From the NCBI GenBank assembly GCA_949299335.1, contig CASGAD010000037.1:1-49577 (forward strand): a DNA stretch of 49,577 nt, written 5' to 3'. Both the position numbers and the translations under genes were made by a program. Positions 41,643 through 49,577 of this stretch are shown piece after piece. How positions within the stretch are numbered: position 1 is the stretch's first letter; every line of letters begins with the position of its first letter. Under the pieces are notes generated by a model. That model worked only from the letters and a program-made list of their open reading frames with translations, did not search any database and was not told the origin of the DNA. The DNA comes from an uncultured bacterium (GTDB lineage Bacteria > Bacillota_I > Bacilli_A > RFN20 > CAG-826).

Positions 41643-44600
41643 CTATATTTTAGGTTCAACATAGAGCAATTTAGCTTCACTAATAGTTACACTTCCACTA
41701 CTAAGTTCTGATGCATCACCAGTTGAACTCCCAAAATAAAACATAAGGTCTGATGGATTTCCAGAATAAACTACTTCAATTATTGATTCTTGGCTTGGCT
41801 GAATTTCATAGAAACTTCCGCCCCATTCAGTATCAGTTCTTATTTCTATACCATCTTGTGTAGCGCTTAAATTCAGTGACCTAGTGTTAACGCTTGTTCC
41901 CTCACCAACATTAGGAGCATTTACATCAACTCTAGCTTTTATCACCGAATCACCATTGTTCTTAACCTTAAACTGTACATGATTGTAGCTAGTTGTACTT
42001 GCTGGGAAAGGTGAATAAACATTTTTATATGAATTTCCAACGACATCAGTATAAGTAATAGTATGCGAATTAGTAGTTTCATCAAAAAATACATTATAAA
42101 TATCATTGCTATCAATATTTAAATTAAAATCAACCCATTCATTTTGAGAAGGTTCTTCAGGATTTGCTGTATCATCGCTACCTGTATTTGTTGCGATTTC
42201 GAAACCACTAAATGTAATGTTTCCGCTTCTTAAAGTCTCATCATCATAACTTACAGATGAATCAATCATGAACATAATAGTATTAGCGTTGCCTTTATAA
42301 TTTACAACAATTTCACTTTCAGCATTTGGTTCGATAGTCGCATAACTTCCACCCCATTCAGTATCAGTTCTTATTTCAATACCATCTTGTGTAGCTGATG
42401 TATTAATTGCTTTAGTATTTGCACTTGAACCTTGTTCTCCCTCTGGAACATTAATATCAATTCTTAAGTTTACTGCTGCTTCTCCGTTATTTTTAACCTT
42501 AAATCTAATAGCTGTGGCATCTTTTGCATTTTGAGGTAAAACAGCGTTCATATTTTTATACGAATTACCTTTAATATCTGTATATTGTACATTTAAAGAA
42601 TCATCATTTTTTGCAATTACATATTCAGCATCATTAGTAAATGATAAATTTAAATCTTCCCATGGTGTCGATGGATCAGTTGGATCGTCAGGTTCAACAG
42701 GGGTCTCAACATATTCATTGTCTCCACAATCACCAATTTCAAAACTACTAATTGTAATACTTCCACTTCTTAAAGTTGTATCGTTGACTGAAGAATCAAT
42801 CATAAACATGAGTTGTGAAGGGTTTCCAGTATATTTAACAATAATCTCAGTTTCTTTTCCTGCAGCTATTGTAGCAAAACTACCACCATATACAGTATCT
42901 GTTCTAAGTTCAACACCATTGCCAGTTGCTAAAACATTTAGACATTTTGCTGAACCAGTAGAATAGCTATTTATATCTATTCTTAAATTGACTTCGCTGG
43001 TTCCATTATTTTTTACTTTAAATCTTATTGCATCTTTATTACCAGCATCAGCTTCTCCTGATAATGTGGTAACGATATTTTTATAAGAATTTCCAGCAAC
43101 ATCTGTGTAGGCAACTGTATAACTATCACTTTCGCCTGATGTAACAGTATAAACATCAGTAGAAGCAAAGGTTGTACCTAGTGTTCCCCAAGTATAATCA
43201 GCTGGATTAATAACATCTGTAGGATTTTCTACAGGTTCTTCTGGATCAGTTGGATCGTCAGGTTCAACAGGGGTCTCAACATATTCATTGTCTCCACAAT
43301 CACCGATTTCAAAACTGCTAATTGTAATATTTCCACTTCTTAAAGTTGAATCACTATAATTTACTGAAGAATCAATCATAAACATGAGTTCTGAAGGGTT
43401 TCCAGTATATTTAACAATAATTTCAGTTTCTTTTCCTGCAGCTATTGTAGCAAAACTACCACCATATACAGTATCTGTTCTAAGTTCAACACCATTGCCA
43501 GTTGCTAAAACATTTAAACATTTTGCTGAACCAGTAGAATAGCTATTTACATCTATTCTTAAATTGACTTCGCTTGTTCCATTATTTTTTACTTTAAATC
43601 TTATTGCATCTTTATTACCAGCATCAGCTTCAGCAGATAATGTTGAAAAAATATTTCGATAAGAATTTCCGGCAATATTAGTGTAAGCAATCGTATAACT
43701 TCCATTTTCACCTGCTGTAACGGTATAAACATCATTAGATGTGAAAGTTGTATCAAGTGTTTCCCAAGCATAATCAGCTGGATTAATAACATCTGTAGGA
43801 TTTTCTACAGGTTCTTCTGGATCAGTTGGATTATCTGGTTCTACTGGATTTGAGTTTTCACCACAATCGCCTAATTCAAAATTACTAAATGTTATATCAC
43901 CACTTCTGGTTGCTTGATCGTTTACAGAAGAGTCGATCATAAACATAAGTTCAGTTGCTTTACCGAGATATTTTACAATTACTTCTGTTTCTTCATTTGG
44001 TGCTAAAGTTGCAAAACTACCACCCCATTGATTATCAGTTCTTATCTCTGTTCCATCTTGAGTAGCAACTGTGTTTATACATTTTGCAGTACCTGAAGAA
44101 TAATCATTAACATCTATTCTTAAGCTAACTTCTTCTGTTCCGTTATTTTTTACTTTAAATCTAATTGCATCAGTATTTAATGCATCTTTTGGCAATTTTG
44201 TATTAATGTTTTTGTATTCACTTCCGCCCATATTGGAATAAGTAACATTAATCTTTCCATCCTCTTGATTAGTGACTGTGTATCTATCTGTACTTCCAAA
44301 TGATGTATCTAAACTTGTCCAAGTAAAATCTTCAGGATCTATAACTTTTTCTGGTTCATTAATTACAGGCTCATATTTACTACCATCTAAATGAGCAAAA
44401 TTAACTTGATCGTAATAAGCTGTTGTACTTGTAAAATCACTTGTCAAATTTCCCATCCAAGCACTTGCGGTATTATCACCACACCATGTATTCATAATAA
44501 TTCTACCTGGAGTAGAAGGAATATTGTTTGTTGCCTTGTAAACAGGTTCTTTATCAACATACCAAATAATTGATTCTTCACTCCAAACAAAACCATACTC

Positions 44601-45116
44601 ATGATATTCTACACTTGCGTCAAAACCTAAATCGTACCAGTGTTCATTTCCGCCTTTACCGTTTGTAAAATAATTGAATTGGACTCGAGTTGTATCACTT
44701 CCTAAGAATTCAATATCGACTTCATCCCAAGGATTTCCTTCACTTTCACCAGTATATACAAAGAATGCTGAGCATGTTCCAGGTGCCTTAGCTGGTTTCA
44801 TTTTTACTGAATAATAACCATACCCGAAATGGTCATTACTCTTCAATTCTCCACCATACTTATTATCCCCATCTTTACTAACAGTTAATGCTGCTTCACC
44901 ATTTTCAAATTTAACGTTTTTATTAGTCCAATAGCAATCGAAAGGTGAACCATTTGTCCATCCATTAGATGCTGTAAAGATTTTTGATTCAGCATTAAAG
45001 TTTTCAATTTCATAAGCGATAAATTCAGGTGCATCACTTAAATCTTGACCAAAACAGGATGATAACATGAATCCACTAATAACAAGCATTCCAGTTTTTA
45101 AATATCTTCTTTTCAT
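41643..45116 (-). CDS. GH16 lichenase-like surface lipoprotein with five repeated binding-type modules
   Basis: A 1157-residue protein with a lipoprotein signal ending MLSSC (Cys21). The GH16 domain (about 30-250) closely follows the Bacillus beta-1,3-1,4-glucanase pattern, with catalytic Glu132, Asp134 and Glu136 in PWDEVDIEFLG and then VQFNYFTNGKGG. Five related beta-rich modules follow (starting near residues 259, 440, 634, 819 and 990), each with IRFKVKNNG, RIDVN, a Gly-Gly-Ser-Phe turn and LMFMIDSSV. Pro/Asp/Glu linkers (PVEPDDPTDPEEPVENPTD) separate them. They look like carbohydrate-binding modules but I cannot assign a family. GGAGGG precedes the ATG, 18 bases after the GH3 gene. It would cut mixed-linkage glucan at the cell surface. 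Confidence 0.92.
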   Translation of the reverse strand: MKRRYLKTGMLVISGFMLSSCFGQDLSDAPEFIAYEIENFNAESKIFTASNGWTNGSPFDCYWTNKNVKFENGEAALTVSKDGDNKYGGELKSNDHFGYGYYSVKMKPAKAPGTCSAFFVYTGESEGNPWDEVDIEFLGSDTTRVQFNYFTNGKGGNEHWYDLGFDASVEYHEYGFVWSEESIIWYVDKEPVYKATNNIPSTPGRIIMNTWCGDNTASAWMGNLTSDFTSTTAYYDQVNFAHLDGSKYEPVINEPEKVIDPEDFTWTSLDTSFGSTDRYTVTNQEDGKINVTYSNMGGSEYKNINTKLPKDALNTDAIRFKVKNNGTEEVSLRIDVNDYSSGTAKCINTVATQDGTEIRTDNQWGGSFATLAPNEETEVIVKYLGKATELMFMIDSSVNDQATRSGDITFSNFELGDCGENSNPVEPDNPTDPEEPVENPTDVINPADYAWETLDTTFTSNDVYTVTAGENGSYTIAYTNIAGNSYRNIFSTLSAEADAGNKDAIRFKVKNNGTSEVNLRIDVNSYSTGSAKCLNVLATGNGVELRTDTVYGGSFATIAAGKETEIIVKYTGNPSELMFMIDSSVNYSDSTLRSGNITISSFEIGDCGDNEYVETPVEPDDPTDPEEPVENPTDVINPADYTWGTLGTTFASTDVYTVTSGESDSYTVAYTDVAGNSYKNIVTTLSGEADAGNKDAIRFKVKNNGTSEVNLRIDINSYSTGSAKCLNVLATGNGVELRTDTVYGGSFATIAAGKETEIIVKYTGNPSQLMFMIDSSVNDTTLRSGSITISSFEIGDCGDNEYVETPVEPDDPTDPSTPWEDLNLSFTNDAEYVIAKNDDSLNVQYTDIKGNSYKNMNAVLPQNAKDATAIRFKVKNNGEAAVNLRIDINVPEGEQGSSANTKAINTSATQDGIEIRTDTEWGGSYATIEPNAESEIVVNYKGNANTIMFMIDSSVSYDDETLRSGNITFSGFEIATNTGSDDTANPEEPSQNEWVDFNLNIDSNDIYNVFFDETTNSHTITYTDVVGNSYKNVYSPFPASTTSYNHVQFKVKNNGDSVIKARVDVNAPNVGEGTSVNTRSLNLSATQDGIEIRTDTEWGGSFYEIQPSQESIIEVVYSGNPSDLMFYFGSSTGDASELSSGSVTISEAKLLYVEPKI
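41660..44345 (-). repeat. Five tandem modules of about 510-570 bp in the GH16 gene
   Basis: Modules 2 and 3 are nearly identical in DNA: GGGTCTCAAC occurs at 42701 and again at 43271, exactly 570 bases apart, with long matching flanks. Modules 1, 4 and 5 are more diverged. The pattern indicates a recent duplication within an older array. Confidence 0.9.
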
Positions 45117-45134
45117 AAATTATTCCCTCCAAAA

Positions 45135-48100
45135 TTAGATATTTTGATTTAAATTATTATTTTCTTTTATTTGTTTTCTTACCATTCTATAAATTAAGAA
45201 TAATAAGACTAACGAACCTATTACACAAACTCCATCAAGTGTATATAAAATAACTTTATAAATTGGAGTAACTGCTTTTGGCTTTACACCATGGATATAC
45301 CCATTCATCGCATAACTATTAGCAACCATATAAAGAGTTGATTTAACGCTTTCTCTAGCTTGATATGAATATACCTTATCACTAGTATCAATTGTAAAGG
45401 CTTCGGCGGTAGGATCTAAACTCATTGATCCACCAGCCATAACAGCTTGTTTTGTATCCATAAACCATGTGTGGTAATAATCAGTTAACACAGCACCTTC
45501 ATAACCCCGCTCTTTTCTTAATAATCTTGTAATCAAGTTATAGTTTCCACCAGCCCAAACTGGACCAATACGATTAAAGGAGGACATTACACCTAAGCAA
45601 GCATTAATCTTAGTTGTTTTCTTTGTAAACTTATAGTCTCCATTTTCATCTTTAATTAATTTGCCATTAGAATCGATTTCAACTTCATAATAAGTTTCTT
45701 CGATTTCATTTCCTTTAATGACATCTTCAAAGGCCTTTAAATAGATTTCTCTAATAGCTTGTTCGTTTGAATATGTGCATAATCCACTTTCTTTTTCTCT
45801 ATGGATTTCTTGATTGTTTAATGCAAAGTGCTTCAAATAAACAAAGATTCCTTTTTTTGCAACGGCAATTGTTTCTTGTTTAGCCATTTCACTTGAGATA
45901 ATTGGATCTTCACTATAATATTCAAAGTTTCTTCCTCCAAATGGTGTTCTATGAATATTATTAGCAGGGCCATACCAACCAGTAACATTATTATCATAGC
46001 AATCAATTGCGATTGAGTTACCTTTTTCATAAGCTAATTCTTCATTCCAAGTTTGAGCAATGATTAATCCACATGGATATGTAGGACCTAAAGCAAAGTG
46101 TCCTGCGACTGAATTTAATCCAGCTGGACCATCTTTATCACTAGTTTCTGGTTTATTAATAGATGGAACCATTTCTGTTTTATATCCACCATTTTGGATT
46201 AAAGCGCTAGCTTCAGCAACACTCATTTTAGATATCAGGATATTCCATAATGGATCGCTATAATCTCTGCCCCTTAAATCAATTAAATCTAATTCAACTT
46301 CACTATTTCCCCAAGTAATATTTTCTGTGATATCACTTTCTTTTAATGGATTTAATGAATCATAACTTTGAATTAATTTATAAATTTCACTATCAGTGCT
46401 TAATTCCTTATAGTACTCATAGCCAACTGGATTTCCGTTTTTATCAACGCCATTAATTCTTTCACTATGAATACTCTTAATATCACTTACATCACCATAA
46501 GTTTTTGGGTATGTTCCTTCCCAATCTTTTCTAGACAAATAAGTAATATTTTCATCATATGAGTTTAAATCAGCGCTTTCAAAAATGTTTGTAATATCTT
46601 CATTAGTCGTTTCATCTTGACTAAAACTAGTATAATCAAGTTCATCGTTTACAAATGAATCGTTAACAAAATCAGGGTTTCCAGCAATCGTTTCACTTGG
46701 AGAAGCAATCAAATTCGTTGCAGAAACGCCTTTTTTTCTTAAGATATTGTTTACAGCAGCGTGTGCATCTTCTGCTACTGTAAAATAATATTGTCCTTCA
46801 CTTAAAACATAAGTTTTCTTATTTAAGTAATCATAAGAAGCTAAATCTTTTTTATCAAAAGACAATGTGACTACTTCGCTTTCGTTAGGCTTTAATTCTT
46901 TTGTTGTCTTTTTGAAGTCGACAAGTTGAATTGCACTTTTTTCAATATTATTTTCTTTTTCATATTCTCCATAAGGAGTTTGTGCATATAATTGAACTAC
47001 ATCTTTACCTTCAACATCACCTGTATTAGTAACTCTTACCGTACAAATGAATTTATCTTCTTCTTCAGTAACAGTAAATTCACTCCATTCAAAATCAGTT
47101 GTTGATAAACCATATCCAAATGGATACATAACTTCATCTTCATAATTCCATTCATCATGTCCTAATTCTTTAGATTCATTGACTTCCCAGTCACTCATTT
47201 TTCTAGCGTTACCAGCATTAAGAACTTGATCCTCATAACGAGTTTCATAGTATCTATATCCAACATAGATTCCTTCATTATATGTAACATAATAATAACC
47301 ATCAGCCCATGATTGGCCTTCGTAATTAGGAACTTTATTACCATCAATTAAATATTCAAAATCACCCATATTCATCATAGCAGGTGAAGAAAATGCATTA
47401 TAAGCGTATGTATCTGTTAAATGGCCACTTGGAGTAACCTCACCATTTAATATTTGAGGTAAAGCTTCTAATCCATAACTTCCTGTTCCAGGAACACTTA
47501 AAACAGTTGAAATATTTTCAAAGTCTTTTATCCAACCTAACTCGATACTATTATTGCAATTAACAAGCAAAATGACATCTTTAAAATTATCATTTAAATA
47601 TTTAATTACTTCTAATTCAATTGAATCAGGTTCTAAATAACTTTTTTCTTTGTCGCTTTCTGCATCTGGATGATAACCACTTGATAAGTCTTTGGCTGTA
47701 TCAACATAATCATTCATTCCTCTAGCTAAATCGTTTCCTTCTCCGCCAGTTCTTGATAAGACAAAAACAGCAGTATCGTATTCCTTAAATGAATCTACGA
47801 CACCTTGGTTTTCTTTAATAACAGGTAACGGGCATTCATTAATACTATAGTCATCGCTATCGCCATAATTTATTGAGCCAACACCTCTTTGGTATTTTTT
47901 ACCGCCACCATCCTTATAAAAATTCCATAAAGAATCATTTACATCAAAACCATTATCCTCAAATACATCTTTTAAATTGAGATCACTTGTGGCTGTACCA
48001 CTTCCAGTTCCACCAAATATAAAGTTTACAGAAGACTTGCTAAACAATGAGACTTTGGTGTTATTAGCATATGGTATATTTCCTTTTTCTAATAAAGTAA

Positions 48101-48365
48101 TACCTTCTTTAACGATATTATAACAAACAGACTTTTGGTATTCTTCTTTTTCTTTTTCGTCACTGAATTCTGCTTCATAATAAGTTGGATCAACTCCTTC
48201 ATATTCAACAGTTGTATGACCTTTTCCCAAATCACCTAAAGCAGCTTTTAAAGTATCAGCATACCCTTCAGCAATGCTATTAGTAACTGCTGTTAAAGTA
48301 ATTAACGCTGCAATTCCGAAGACAGAAAAACCAATTCCAATAATTCTAGATTTTTTAAATTTCAT
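45135..48365 (-). CDS. Membrane-anchored glycoside hydrolase family 3 enzyme, second copy
   Basis: A 1076-residue paralogue of 15719-18784 with the same architecture. An N-terminal membrane segment (about 7-30) and a C-terminal one (about 1035-1062) flank the protein. GH3_C-type and fibronectin-III-like domains come first, and the catalytic barrel is last, with YGPANNIHRTPFGGRNFEY, KHFALNNQEIHR and the nucleophile Asp962 in GAVLTDYYH. A charged insert of about 30 residues (EVEIDSNGKLIKDENGDYKF) lies before the nucleophile and is absent from the other copy. AAGGAG precedes the ATG. It is co-transcribed with the GH16 gene, so the likely role is to finish degradation of beta-glucan oligosaccharides at the cell surface. 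A perfect cre site lies 94 bases upstream. Confidence 0.9.
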   Translation of the reverse strand: MKFKKSRIIGIGFSVFGIAALITLTAVTNSIAEGYADTLKAALGDLGKGHTTVEYEGVDPTYYEAEFSDEKEKEEYQKSVCYNIVKEGITLLEKGNIPYANNTKVSLFSKSSVNFIFGGTGSGTATSDLNLKDVFEDNGFDVNDSLWNFYKDGGGKKYQRGVGSINYGDSDDYSINECPLPVIKENQGVVDSFKEYDTAVFVLSRTGGEGNDLARGMNDYVDTAKDLSSGYHPDAESDKEKSYLEPDSIELEVIKYLNDNFKDVILLVNCNNSIELGWIKDFENISTVLSVPGTGSYGLEALPQILNGEVTPSGHLTDTYAYNAFSSPAMMNMGDFEYLIDGNKVPNYEGQSWADGYYYVTYNEGIYVGYRYYETRYEDQVLNAGNARKMSDWEVNESKELGHDEWNYEDEVMYPFGYGLSTTDFEWSEFTVTEEEDKFICTVRVTNTGDVEGKDVVQLYAQTPYGEYEKENNIEKSAIQLVDFKKTTKELKPNESEVVTLSFDKKDLASYDYLNKKTYVLSEGQYYFTVAEDAHAAVNNILRKKGVSATNLIASPSETIAGNPDFVNDSFVNDELDYTSFSQDETTNEDITNIFESADLNSYDENITYLSRKDWEGTYPKTYGDVSDIKSIHSERINGVDKNGNPVGYEYYKELSTDSEIYKLIQSYDSLNPLKESDITENITWGNSEVELDLIDLRGRDYSDPLWNILISKMSVAEASALIQNGGYKTEMVPSINKPETSDKDGPAGLNSVAGHFALGPTYPCGLIIAQTWNEELAYEKGNSIAIDCYDNNVTGWYGPANNIHRTPFGGRNFEYYSEDPIISSEMAKQETIAVAKKGIFVYLKHFALNNQEIHREKESGLCTYSNEQAIREIYLKAFEDVIKGNEIEETYYEVEIDSNGKLIKDENGDYKFTKKTTKINACLGVMSSFNRIGPVWAGGNYNLITRLLRKERGYEGAVLTDYYHTWFMDTKQAVMAGGSMSLDPTAEAFTIDTSDKVYSYQARESVKSTLYMVANSYAMNGYIHGVKPKAVTPIYKVILYTLDGVCVIGSLVLLFLIYRMVRKQIKENNNLNQNI

Positions 48366-48458
48366 GAATCAATATTCTCCTTTTATCATGTTTACTTTAA
48401 ATAAATCAATTATTTTTATTAATATGTTTAAGAATAACTAGTCATTTTTTTGACATAA

Positions 48459-48473
48459 TTGGAAGCGCTTACA
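48459..48473. promoter_or_regulatory. Perfect cre site (CcpA box) upstream of the GH3-GH16 operon
   Basis: TTGGAAGCGCTTACA fits every fixed position of WTGNAANCGNWNNCW. It lies in the 186-base divergent gap between the beta-glucan operon and the CmpB-family gene, so it may control either. Carbon catabolite repression of a glucan-degrading operon is the natural reading. Confidence 0.75.
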
Positions 48474-48538
48474 TTATTTACTGGCAATATTAATTAAGCA
48501 ATTATTATTTAATACGTAACTTTTTTATTATTTATATT

Positions 48539-48544
48539 TATAAT
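48539..48544 (+). promoter_or_regulatory. TATAAT -10 box directly before the CmpB-family gene
   Basis: TATAAT ends 7 bases before the ATG at 48552 and there is no ribosome-binding site, the same arrangement as at 32842. An alternative promoter, TTGACA (48450) with a 17-base spacer overlapping the cre site, has a poor -10 (ATTATT). Confidence 0.5.
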
Positions 48545-48551
48545 TATAAAT

Positions 48552-49343
48552 ATGGAAACATTTATCACAATTGCAACTTTATTTGTATTAGGCTCTTTAA
48601 TTGGATGGGTAATAGAAGTCTTATTTAGAAGATTTTTCAGTGCGCACAAATGGATTAACCCAGGTTTCATGGTTGGTCCTTACATTCCTCTATATGGATT
48701 TGGTGTAGTTATATTATATTTATTAAGCAATTTAGATTTTTCAGTTATTGGCTTAGATCAACTAAGTCCATGGACAATAATATTAAAAATCCTATTTATT
48801 GCATTTTCACTTATTTTTATTGAATTTATTGCGGGTCTTATATTTATAAAAGGATTAAAGATTAAATTATGGGATTACTCAAATCAAAAATTTAATATTA
48901 TGGGAATAATATGCCCTTTATTTTCATTTTTTTGGCTCGTAATTGCATGCGTATATTACTTTTTTATCAATCCATATCTTGTTGATTTTATATCTTATCT
49001 AGCAAAAGATCCTACTCATTTCTATTATTTCTTCATTGGTATAGTCATAGGAATGATGATAGTAGACTTTGCTTATTCTATGCATGTTGCTACAAAAATT
49101 AGAAAAGCTGCTAAAGAACTTAAAATCGTTATTAATCTCGATAAGTTTAAAGAATTTGTTAAAACTAAAACTCATGAGTTATATTTTAAAGAATCAAATG
49201 AAAACTACCATAAGCCTTTCTTTTTTCCATTTAAATATAGTAAAGTTTCAATGCATGAAAAAGTGAAAAAATATAAAGAAGAATTTGATAATAAAATTAA
49301 AAATATTTCTAATAAAGAAACTAATAATAAAGAGGAAAAATAA
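48552..49343 (+). CDS. CmpB-family membrane protein (putative ABC transporter permease)
   Basis: A 263-residue protein of the PF06541 type, known from its conserved start: LGSLIGWVIEVLFRR, then NPGFMVGPYIPLYGFG. Five to six membrane helices lie in residues 5-185; the C-terminal 75 residues are charged and helical, ending in a Lys/Asn/Glu tail. The family is annotated as a putative ABC permease but its function is not established, and no ATPase gene is adjacent. The start has no ribosome site and lies 7 bases after a -10 box. Confidence 0.85.
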   Translation: METFITIATLFVLGSLIGWVIEVLFRRFFSAHKWINPGFMVGPYIPLYGFGVVILYLLSNLDFSVIGLDQLSPWTIILKILFIAFSLIFIEFIAGLIFIKGLKIKLWDYSNQKFNIMGIICPLFSFFWLVIACVYYFFINPYLVDFISYLAKDPTHFYYFFIGIVIGMMIVDFAYSMHVATKIRKAAKELKIVINLDKFKEFVKTKTHELYFKESNENYHKPFFFPFKYSKVSMHEKVKKYKEEFDNKIKNISNKETNNKEEK

Positions 49344-49368
49344 CGCTTTAAAAGCTCGAAACAAAAAA

Positions 49369-49399
49369 ACTAGGAGTGTTGAATATCCTAGTATTTTTT
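49369..49399 (+). terminator. Intrinsic terminator of the CmpB-family gene
   Basis: ACTAGGA (49369-49375) pairs perfectly with TCCTAGT (49386-49392) around a 10-base loop, followed by ATTTTTT. It starts 26 bases after the stop. Confidence 0.85.
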
Positions 49400-49577
49400 G
49401 TTTTAGAAATATTTATTAAGCCTGTGGAACTGAAGGGTCTACTTCATGCGTTTGAATATTTTGGTGGAAAGACTAAAAAAGTATTAACTGACAATATGAG
49501 CGCAATTATTAATATCGATAGGAACGGAAATAGAAATATTCATCCAACTATTATCCAATTCTTTAAAGATATTGATG
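49394..49577 (+). pseudogene. istA: IS21-family IstA transposase, 5'-truncated, running off the window
   Basis: The frame reads FFVLEIFIKPVELKGLLHAF, then EYFGGKTKKVLTDNMSAI, which matches the middle of the IstA DDE domain (HAFEYFGG...DNM, with the second catalytic Asp in TDNM). The upstream part of IstA, including the helix-turn-helix and the first catalytic Asp, is absent: the homology begins at the terminator of the neighbouring gene. It is therefore a remnant, although what follows outside the window is not seen. Confidence 0.8.

Noticed and set aside
41643-45116. Frameshift or fusion in the GH16 protein because of its length
   Set aside because: The frame is continuous and the extra length is fully explained by five homologous modules and linkers.

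Overview
The window comes from a low-GC Gram-positive bacterium, probably a gut-associated member of the Bacilli (Erysipelotrichia/RF39/Acholeplasma-like). The evidence is the strong AT bias, Shine-Dalgarno sites of the GGAGG type, intrinsic terminators with T-runs, CcpA-type cre sites, an M-box Mg2+ riboswitch and CdaA. TGA acts as a stop (mgtA ends on TGA) and Trp is read from TGG, so the Mycoplasma code is not used. The species cannot be fixed from the sequence. Nearly all genes lie on the minus strand; the plus strand carries one tRNA, a small acidic protein, mgtA, a CmpB-type membrane protein and a truncated transposase.

Layout. (1) 1-1107: 5' part of a surface lipoprotein built of 76-residue repeats. 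(2) 1585-5187: three-gene sensory operon (7TM kinase-like sensor, NarL-type kinase, LuxR-type regulator). (3) 5188-6138: about 1 kb with no clear gene, holding repeated ACGGGG motifs. (4) 6184-8252: tRNA-Glu(CUC), gltX and a divergent tRNA-Gly(GCC). (5) 8458-15429: housekeeping cluster (FAD dehydrogenase, diadenylate cyclase CdaA, Nudix protein, DeoD, NERD-like protein, membrane protein) preceded by a ClC channel whose leader carries a 19-codon ORF and two cre sites. (6) 15719-26458: glycan and hexuronate block: membrane-anchored GH3, small membrane protein, GH2, then a complete glucuronate operon uxuA-uxuB-uxaC-eda-kdgK. (7) 26592-26780: candidate C-rich-loop small RNA. (8) 26830-29397: lipoprotein plus OmpR-type two-component system. 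(9) 29553-32744: Old-Yellow-Enzyme-type flavoprotein and RfbB. (10) 32855-36326: small acidic protein, M-box and MgtA. (11) 36335-36665: candidate structured RNA on the minus strand. (12) 36756-41485: large repeat-rich lipoprotein and an AgrC/LytTR-type two-component pair. (13) 41643-48365: surface beta-glucan operon, GH3 followed by a GH16 lichenase-like lipoprotein with five repeated modules, with a perfect cre site upstream. (14) 48552-49577: CmpB-family membrane protein and an IS21 istA remnant at the edge.

How the genes work together: the surface GH16 and two membrane-tethered GH3 enzymes would break down cereal-type beta-glucans and oligosaccharides. The cytosolic GH2 would release galactose or glucuronic acid, and the uxu/kdg operon would take glucuronate to pyruvate and glyceraldehyde-3-phosphate. 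An identical 12-base TGCAA-type motif lies upstream of both the GH2 gene and the uxu operon, suggesting one shared regulator. The most interesting unexplained elements are the two minus-strand structured RNA candidates, the set of apparently leaderless genes (32855, 41485, 48552) and the ClC leader.
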